In this document: piece by piece, positions 29,977 through 34,815 of the stretch
Layout of the letters: each line of letters opens with the position of its first letter
How positions within the stretch are numbered: position 1 is the stretch's first letter
Assembly: GCF_003846175.1 (NCBI RefSeq)
Contig: NZ_ML123050.1
Location: forward strand, 557,760-592,574
Origin: Streptomyces sp. ADI95-17
Lineage (GTDB): Bacteria > Actinomycetota > Actinomycetes > Streptomycetales > Streptomycetaceae
Direction: 5' to 3'
Length of the DNA stretch: 34,815 nucleotides
Program-made: the position numbers and the translations under genes
The notes under the pieces: model-generated
Database searches by the model: none
Seen by the model: only the letters and a program-made list of their open reading frames with translations
What the model was told of the DNA's origin: nothing

Positions 29977-30921
29977 CTACAGCAGCTCCTTGTACGCGTC
30001 GTAGTCGGCGTCCGGCTCGCCGGTCGGCCGGTAGTGGTCGGGGTGCCGCCCGCCCTCGGTCCAGACGGGTTCGACGCGCAGTCCCATGCGCACCTGGTCG
30101 TACGGGATGCCGCCGATCCGGGCGTGCAGTGCGAGGTCCGCGCCGTCGAGCGCGATGTGCGCGTAGACGTAGGGGACTTCGATGTCGAGATTCTTGGCCT
30201 TGATGTTGACGATGCAGAACGTGGTGACGGTGCCGCGCGGGCCGACCTCGACCTGTTCGGTGGTGGCGACCCCGCAGGTGGGGCAGGCGCCGCGGGGCGG
30301 TACGTACACCTTGTGGCAGGACGGGCAGCGTTCGCCGACGATCCGCTGCCCGGAAAGCGCGTCGAGGTACGCGCTCTGGGCGCGGCCGGGGGTGTAGCGG
30401 TAGTCGAGCCGGGCGGGGGTGACGATTCCGGTGACCGGGTCGGCGAACTCGCCGTCGTGCGGGGCGCACTGCCCGGTGCCGTCGCCGCCGTACGGTTCGA
30501 AGCAGGCGATGTCGGTGATCGCGCCGGTCCGTTCGGCGGCCCAGCGGATCCGTACCCGCATGCCGGTGTGCACCGCCTCGGGGCCGGGGGCGTCGAGGGC
30601 GTGCAGCAGCGCGGTGTCTGCGCCGTCGAGGCGGACGAGGACCCAGGCGAAGGGGGTGGCGAGGGGCTGGGCGGGACGGGGTGCGGGGTTCCAGGCCCAG
30701 GTGGTGACGGTGCCGGTGGTGGCGACCCCGGTCAGCTCGCGGAGCTCCTCGGCGGTGACGGGGTCGTACTCGACGGGTGGGACCAGGATCTTTCCGTCGG
30801 CGGTGCGGACCCCGAGGACGGTGCGTTCGCGCAGTCCGGTGAGGAAGGCGCTCTGTACGGGGCCCAGGGAGCGGGTGAAGGGGAATTCGACCACCAGCGG
30901 TGCGCTGAGGGCTTCGGGCAC
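29977..30921 (-). CDS. Tandem DUF35 OB-fold protein (Rv3521-like)
   Basis: 314 residues from GTG 30921 (RBS AGGAGG 7 nt upstream). Two DUF35 units in tandem. The first (about 1-140) keeps the RTADGKILVPPVEYDP block but has no zinc-ribbon cysteines. The second (about 175-314) has an intact rubredoxin-like ribbon C199-X2-C202 and C213-X2-C216 followed by an OB fold (GTVTTFCIVNIKAKNLDIEV). DUF35 proteins bind CoA-ester substrates and associate with thiolase-like Ltp aldolases (compare ChsH2 with Ltp2). It sits between echA-like and ltp4 genes as in the mycobacterial Rv3521-Rv3523 order. It is probably the partner subunit for Ltp4, Ltp3 or both. Confidence 0.88.
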   Translation of the reverse strand: MPEALSAPLVVEFPFTRSLGPVQSAFLTGLRERTVLGVRTADGKILVPPVEYDPVTAEELRELTGVATTGTVTTWAWNPAPRPAQPLATPFAWVLVRLDGADTALLHALDAPGPEAVHTGMRVRIRWAAERTGAITDIACFEPYGGDGTGQCAPHDGEFADPVTGIVTPARLDYRYTPGRAQSAYLDALSGQRIVGERCPSCHKVYVPPRGACPTCGVATTEQVEVGPRGTVTTFCIVNIKAKNLDIEVPYVYAHIALDGADLALHARIGGIPYDQVRMGLRVEPVWTEGGRHPDHYRPTGEPDADYDAYKELL

Positions 30922-30936
30922 GGTTGCCTCCTGGGC

Positions 30937-31737
30937 TCAGGTGCGCCGGTAGACGGGCGGGCGCTTCTCGGCGAAGGCGCGGGCGCCCTCCTTGGCGTCT
31001 TCGGTCGCGAACACCGGCCAGCCGCGCTTCAGTTCGGCGGCCAGCCCCTCGGTCTCGGTCATCTCGGCGGTCTCGTACACGGAGGCCTTGACGGCCTCCA
31101 CGGCGAGCGGTCCGCAGGCGTTGATCCGTTCGGCGACGGCGAGGGCCTCCTCCAGTGCGGTGCCGTCCGGGACGACCCGGCCGATCAGTCCGATGCCTGC
31201 CGCTTCCCCGGCGCTGTACGGGCGTCCGGTGAGGAGCATTTCGAGTGCGTGCGTGCGGGCGATCTGGCGCGGCAGCCGGACCGTGGAACCGCCGATGGGG
31301 AAGAGGCCGCGCTGCACCTCGAAGAGCCCGAAGGTGGCGCCCGCTCCGGCGATCCGGATGTCGGTGCCCTGGAGGATCTCGGTGCCGCCCGCGACGCAGT
31401 GGCCCTCCACGGCGGCGATGACCGGTTTACGGGGGCGGTGGTGGCGCAGCATCGCCTTCCAGTGCAGATCGGGGTCGGCGGTCATCCGGTCCCGGTACTG
31501 CTCGCCCTCCATTCCCTTGCCCGCCAGGGCCTTGAGGTCCATGCCGGCGCAGAAGCAGCCGCCCGCGCCGGTGAGGATCACCGAGCGGATCGTGTCGTCC
31601 TCGTCCGCCGCCAGCCAGCCGTCGTACAGCCCGACCAGCATCGGCAGCGACAGGGCGTTCTTCGCCTCCGGCCTGTTCAGGGTGAGCACCAGTGTGGCGC
31701 CCTCGCGCCGCACGACGAGGTGTTCCGTACCACCCAT
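30937..31737 (-). CDS. echA19: Enoyl-CoA hydratase/crotonase, EchA19-like
   Basis: 266 residues, ATG 31737 with RBS GGGAGG. Crotonase fold: oxyanion-hole segment GAGGCFCAGMDLKAL and EGHCVAGGTEILQGTDIRIA. Both catalytic-position Glu residues appear to be kept (in AGGTEI and in FGLFEVQRGLFP). The C-terminal TEDAKEGARAFAEKRPPVY matches EchA19 of M. tuberculosis (Rv3516), which hydrates steroid side-chain enoyl-CoAs. First gene of the minus-strand operon with the DUF35, ltp4 and ltp3 genes, and divergent from fadD19 as in mycobacteria. Confidence 0.88.
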   Translation of the reverse strand: MGGTEHLVVRREGATLVLTLNRPEAKNALSLPMLVGLYDGWLAADEDDTIRSVILTGAGGCFCAGMDLKALAGKGMEGEQYRDRMTADPDLHWKAMLRHHRPRKPVIAAVEGHCVAGGTEILQGTDIRIAGAGATFGLFEVQRGLFPIGGSTVRLPRQIARTHALEMLLTGRPYSAGEAAGIGLIGRVVPDGTALEEALAVAERINACGPLAVEAVKASVYETAEMTETEGLAAELKRGWPVFATEDAKEGARAFAEKRPPVYRRT

Positions 31738-31760
31738 TGTCCGCCTCCCGTCTAAAGACC

Positions 31761-31774
31761 TAGAACAGGTTGCA
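31761..31774. promoter_or_regulatory. KstR-type operator between echA19 and fadD19
   Basis: TAGAACAGGTTGCA fits the published KstR motif TNNAACNNGTTNNA at every fixed position and matches TAGAACNNGTTCTA at 10 of 12 defined bases. It lies 24 bp upstream of the echA19 start, within the only divergent promoter region of the cluster. KstR is the TetR-family repressor of sterol catabolism. Confidence 0.6.
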
Positions 31775-31801
31775 GTAGGCGGTGGCCCAGTTCAATAGTT
31801 T

Positions 31802-31818
31802 TCTGACAGCTAGTCAGA
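31802..31818. promoter_or_regulatory. Second palindrome, TetR-type operator candidate
   Basis: Perfect 6-bp arms TCTGAC (31802-31807) and GTCAGA (31813-31818) with a 5-bp centre, in an A/T-rich stretch upstream of fadD19. The form CTGAC-N5-GTCAG resembles TetR-family sites in fatty-acid gene regions. The regulator is unknown. Confidence 0.45.
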
Positions 31819-31903
31819 TTTCTTCGACGGCACCCTTCCCAGTTGCGCCTCCCGGCGCTCTAATGACCGCCGAGCCAGTCAGCTTCCGGGGTCAGGAGGA
31901 ACG

Positions 31904-33532
31904 GTGGAGTACAACCTTGCCGACCTGTTCGAGTCGGTCGTCGACGCGGTCCCGGAACGCGAGGCGCTCGTCTACCTCGACCATCCCGGCACGGGGGCGG
32001 AGCGCCGGCTGACGTACGCGGAGCTGGACGCGGCGGCCAACCGCCTGGCCCACCACCTGATCGAGGCGGGCATCACCCCGGGCGAGCATCTGGGACTGCA
32101 CCTCTACAACGGGGTGGAGTACCTCCAGACGGTGCTGGCCTGCCTGAAGGCACGCGTCGTCCCGGTCAATGTGAACTACCGGTACGTCGAAGAGGAGTTG
32201 ATCTACCTCTACCGCGACGCGGATCTCGCCGCGCTGGTCTTCGACGCCGAGTTCGACGAGCGGGTCGCGGCCGCCGCGCCGAAGGCGCCGGGCCTGCGTC
32301 ATCTCGTACGGGTGGGGGTCCCGGAGGCGGGTGTCCGCGGTCCGGACGCGGTCGCCTTCACGGACGCGGAGGCGGCCGGCAGCCCGGAGCGCGGGTTCCC
32401 GCCGCGGTCGGCCGACGACCAGTTCATCATCTACACCGGTGGCACCACCGGAATGCCCAAGGGTGTGATGTGGCGCCAGGAGGACCTCTTCTTCTCCGGC
32501 CTCGGCGGGGGCGCACCGACCGGCGAGCCGGTGAAGTCACCGCAGGAGCTGGCCGAGCGCGTCGCCGCGGGCGGCGACGGCATCACCTTCTTCCCCACTC
32601 CCCCGCTGATGCACGGCACCTCGACGCTCACCGCCTTCATCGGCTTCAACTTCGGGCAGCGGGTCGTGGTCCACCGCAAGTTCGTACCCGAGGAGGTGCT
32701 CCGTACGATCGAGAAGGAGAAGGTCACCAGTGTGTCGCTGGTGGGCGACGCGATGCTGCGGCCGCTGATCGACGCGCTGAAGGGCCCGCTGAAGGGCACC
32801 GACTGCTCCGCGATGTTCTCGGTATCCAGTTCGGGCGCGATCATGTCGGACTCGGTGCGCGCCGAATTCCAGGAACTGGTGCCGACAGTGATGCTGCTGA
32901 ACAACTTCGGCTCGTCGGAGTCCGGTTTCAACGGCACGGCGACCGCCGACTCCGGGCCGGAGAACGGGTTCCGGCTCCGGGTCAACTCCCGTACGGCGGT
33001 GGTCGATCCGGCGACGTACGAGCCGGTGGCTCCGGGTGAGCCGGGACGGATCGCCCAGCGCGGGCACGTGCCGCTCGGCTACTACAACGACCCCGGCAAG
33101 ACCGCGGAGACCTTCTTCCGGCGGGGCGACGAGCGATGGGTCCTGCTCGGGGACATGGCGACGGTCGACGAGGAGGGCATCGTCACGGTCCTCGGCCGCG
33201 GCTCGCAGTGCATCAACACCGGGGGCGAGAAGGTGTACCCCGAGGAGGTCGAGCAGGCGCTCAAGGCCCATCCGGACGTGTACGACGTGCTGGTCGCCGC
33301 GGTGCCCGACGACCGGTGGGGCAACCGTGTCGCGGCGGTGGTGCAACTGCGCGAGGGGGCGGCCGAGCCCTCGCTCGACGATCTCCAGGCCCACTGCCGG
33401 ACCCGGCTGGCGGGCTACAAGATCCCCCGCCGGCTGGTGATCACCCACCGGATCCAGCGCTCACCGAGCGGCAAGGCCGACTACCGGTGGGCCCGCTCGG
33501 TCGTCGCGCCCCGGCGCGAAACCGGGGAATGA
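31904..33532 (+). CDS. fadD19: Acyl-CoA synthetase, FadD19-like (steroid side-chain CoA ligase)
   Basis: 542 residues, GTG 31904 with RBS AGGAGGA 4 nt upstream. ANL superfamily: P-loop IYTGGTTGMPKGV (about 177-189), GSSESGFNGT region, GYYNDPGKTAETF, INTGGEKVYPEEVEQALKAH (hinge block) and a final PSGKADYRWA with the catalytic Lys. The NVNYRYVEEELIYLYRDADL and MWRQEDLFFSGLGGG segments match FadD19 of mycobacteria, which activates C24/C26 sterol side-chain carboxylates. Divergent from the echA19-ltp3 operon, reproducing the mycobacterial arrangement. A strong terminator follows. Other long-chain or branched acids remain possible substrates. Confidence 0.9.
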   Translation: MEYNLADLFESVVDAVPEREALVYLDHPGTGAERRLTYAELDAAANRLAHHLIEAGITPGEHLGLHLYNGVEYLQTVLACLKARVVPVNVNYRYVEEELIYLYRDADLAALVFDAEFDERVAAAAPKAPGLRHLVRVGVPEAGVRGPDAVAFTDAEAAGSPERGFPPRSADDQFIIYTGGTTGMPKGVMWRQEDLFFSGLGGGAPTGEPVKSPQELAERVAAGGDGITFFPTPPLMHGTSTLTAFIGFNFGQRVVVHRKFVPEEVLRTIEKEKVTSVSLVGDAMLRPLIDALKGPLKGTDCSAMFSVSSSGAIMSDSVRAEFQELVPTVMLLNNFGSSESGFNGTATADSGPENGFRLRVNSRTAVVDPATYEPVAPGEPGRIAQRGHVPLGYYNDPGKTAETFFRRGDERWVLLGDMATVDEEGIVTVLGRGSQCINTGGEKVYPEEVEQALKAHPDVYDVLVAAVPDDRWGNRVAAVVQLREGAAEPSLDDLQAHCRTRLAGYKIPRRLVITHRIQRSPSGKADYRWARSVVAPRRETGE

Positions 33533-33559
33533 GAGCCAAAAACACACCGCACGTCCGGA

Positions 33560-33582
33560 CCCCGCCCGGCCACCGGGCGGGG
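33560..33582 (+). terminator. Terminator hairpin after fadD19
   Basis: CCCCGCCCGG (33560-33569) with CCGGGCGGGG (33573-33582), a perfect 10-bp GC stem with a CCA loop, 27 nt beyond the stop codon. Confidence 0.8.
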
Positions 33583-33669
33583 GAGCCCGGGTAAGCCATT
33601 CGGGCACGCCCCGAACCCATCCGCTCACTCTATGTGGCAACCGGGGGAGATCGCCCATAGCTTCGGCTC

Positions 33670-34737
33670 ATGAGGAAACGAAACATCAAGATCCTTGTCC
33701 CCGTCGCGGTCCTCTCGGCCGCGGGATGCGGAATGTCCATCCCCTCCGCCTCGGCCACGGACTCGCACGAGGTCCGTCCGGGCGAGTCGATCCAGAAAGC
33801 GGTGGACGCCGCCCAGCCGGGTGACACCATCGTCCTGCTGCCCGGCACGTACCGGGAGAGCGTCCTGGTCACCAAGCCCGACCTGACTCTGCGCGGCGCC
33901 GGCAGCAAGACCGTGATCCGGCCGGCCGAGGCGGGCACGAAGGCCGCCGACGCCTGCGCGAAGGCCGGCAGCGGAATCTGCGTCCAGGGCCGGTCGGGCA
34001 AGACCGTGGACGGCGTCCGCGTCGAATCGCTGACCTTGTCCGGGTTCAAGAAGAACGGCGTCTGGGCCTCCTGGACCGACCGGCTGACCGTCCGCCGGGT
34101 CGTCTCCGAGCACAACGGTGTCTGGGGCATCGCCCAGGAGCGCTCCACCCGCGGCGCGTTCATCGGCAACACCGCCCGTGCCAACGGCGACGCCGGCATC
34201 TTCGTCGCGAACACCGTCGACAAGGAGGGCGGCGCCACCGACACCCGTGGCACCGAGGTCCGGGACAACGCGCTGAAGGACAATCGGATCGGATTCACCG
34301 CCCGGCGGGTCCGGAACCTGTCGGTCCACGACAACAGCGTCTCCGGCAACTGCACCGGTGTGTTCGTCGTGGGCGACGAAGGAAAGCCGCAGGCCGGCGC
34401 CATGACCATCGAGTCCAACGAGATCACCGGCAACAACAAGTTCTGCTCCGCGACCGAACGGCTGTCGGCCCTCCAGGGCTCCGGCCTCGTACTCACCGGC
34501 GCCGCGGACACCAAGGTGCGCTCGAACACCATCCGCGACAACTCCGGCGCCACCCCGATGTCCGGGGGCGTCGTCCTGTTCAAGAGCTTCGTGGGCACGA
34601 AGAACACCGGCAACACCATCAGCGGCAACGTCGTGCTCAACAACAAGCCGGCCGACCTCGCCAATGGGGACACCGGCAAGGGCAACACCTTCACCGACAA
34701 CGTCTGCGCCAAGTCCGCACCGGCCGGCATGTGCTGA
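33670..34737 (+). CDS. Exported right-handed parallel beta-helix protein
   Basis: 355 residues from ATG 33670. MRKRNIKILVPVAVLSAAGC is a signal peptide; the AAGC could be a lipobox (Cys20), but ASA at 27-29 also allows normal cleavage. The body begins VRPGESIQKAVDAAQPGDTI and VLLPGTYRESV, the standard opening of NosD/pectate-lyase-like beta-helices. Short repeated rungs with N.I..N/ S.N.I.gN (for example SNEITGN, SNTIRDNSG, GNTISGN) run to the end. Four to six Cys lie in loops. Likely binds or modifies polysaccharide at the cell surface; no catalytic residues are identifiable. No RBS is visible. A small downstream gene starts 35 nt later and may be cotranscribed. Confidence 0.88.
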   Translation: MRKRNIKILVPVAVLSAAGCGMSIPSASATDSHEVRPGESIQKAVDAAQPGDTIVLLPGTYRESVLVTKPDLTLRGAGSKTVIRPAEAGTKAADACAKAGSGICVQGRSGKTVDGVRVESLTLSGFKKNGVWASWTDRLTVRRVVSEHNGVWGIAQERSTRGAFIGNTARANGDAGIFVANTVDKEGGATDTRGTEVRDNALKDNRIGFTARRVRNLSVHDNSVSGNCTGVFVVGDEGKPQAGAMTIESNEITGNNKFCSATERLSALQGSGLVLTGAADTKVRSNTIRDNSGATPMSGGVVLFKSFVGTKNTGNTISGNVVLNNKPADLANGDTGKGNTFTDNVCAKSAPAGMC

Positions 34738-34772
34738 CCGGTGCACCCCCGCACGAGGAGAAGCGAGACAGC

Positions 34773-34815
34773 ATGACCACTGTGAGCCCTACCCCGACCC
34801 CCACCCCCTCCCCCG
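34773..34815 (+). CDS. Start of a Thr-Pro-rich protein (cut by window edge)
   Basis: ATG 34773 follows GAGGAG at about 13 nt and opens MTTVSPTPTPTPSP before the window ends. Only 14 residues are visible, so neither family nor real start can be confirmed. The short spacing after the beta-helix gene suggests an operon. Confidence 0.4.
   Translation, partial: MTTVSPTPTPTPSP

Noticed and set aside
28372..31755. Very long open frame on the plus strand across the ltp/echA genes
   Set aside because: It is antisense to four genes with clear family motifs; long antisense frames are a by-product of high third-position GC. Its translation is a Gly/Val/Asp-rich mirror pattern with no family resemblance.
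1..34815. CRISPR array, tRNA, rRNA or insertion sequence
   Set aside because: No spaced identical repeats, cloverleaf-like segments, rRNA-like sequence or transposase motifs were seen on either strand.

Overview
The window reads as chromosomal DNA of a Streptomyces or a close relative. GC is very high with strong third-position GC bias, GTG starts are common, there are many Sec/Tat exported hydrolases, and it carries a bifunctional geosmin synthase, an NsdA/NsdB-type developmental regulator, a DUF397 protein and a SpoIIE-type PAS phosphatase. I see no tRNA, rRNA, CRISPR array, transposase or integrase. Product names rest on recognising family motifs by eye, not on database searches.

Layout. 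1-1340: the 5' part of an exported beta-helix protein (minus strand, cut by the window edge) and a small chitin-type AA10 LPMO whose promoter overlaps a near-consensus DasR (dre) operator. 1340-4313: DinB/DUF664 protein, DUF4389 membrane protein, tyrosine phosphatase and a DUF1275 membrane protein. 4505-6530: a zinc-independent ribosomal protein L33 with a Zur-box-like sequence upstream, then a PAS-PP2C phosphatase. 6698-9565: an NsdA-like regulator divergent from an APH-fold kinase. 9634-19739: a six-gene minus-strand operon (two-domain sugar ABC ATPase, two permeases, lipoprotein binding protein, TIM-barrel sugar epimerase, and a 1043-residue exported ThuA/sugar-dehydrogenase/PKD/CBM protein) divergent from its probable ROK repressor. 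19797-24066: small secreted protein, exported amidase and, divergently, geoA; a second dre-like operator lies between the amidase and geoA. 24042-27662: a GH95 alpha-L-fucosidase that overlaps geoA tail to tail, a hypothetical protein and an orphan DUF397 protein. 27765-33532: a compact cluster matching fadD19 / echA19 / Rv3521 / ltp4 / ltp3 of mycobacteria, with a KstR-type operator in the divergent promoter region. 33670-34815: a second exported beta-helix protein and the first codons of a Thr-Pro-rich protein.

How the parts work together. Much of the window concerns polymer scavenging and carbon sensing. The LPMO, amidase, GH95 enzyme and beta-helix proteins act outside the cell. DasR-type sites would tie the LPMO, and possibly the amidase and geoA, to N-acetylglucosamine status. 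The ABC/ThuA operon looks like an inducible system that oxidises or processes a saccharide outside the cell and then imports and epimerises it. The fadD19-ltp cluster has the gene content for activating and retro-aldol cleaving C-24-branched sterol side chains, apparently as a stand-alone module without local ring-degradation genes.
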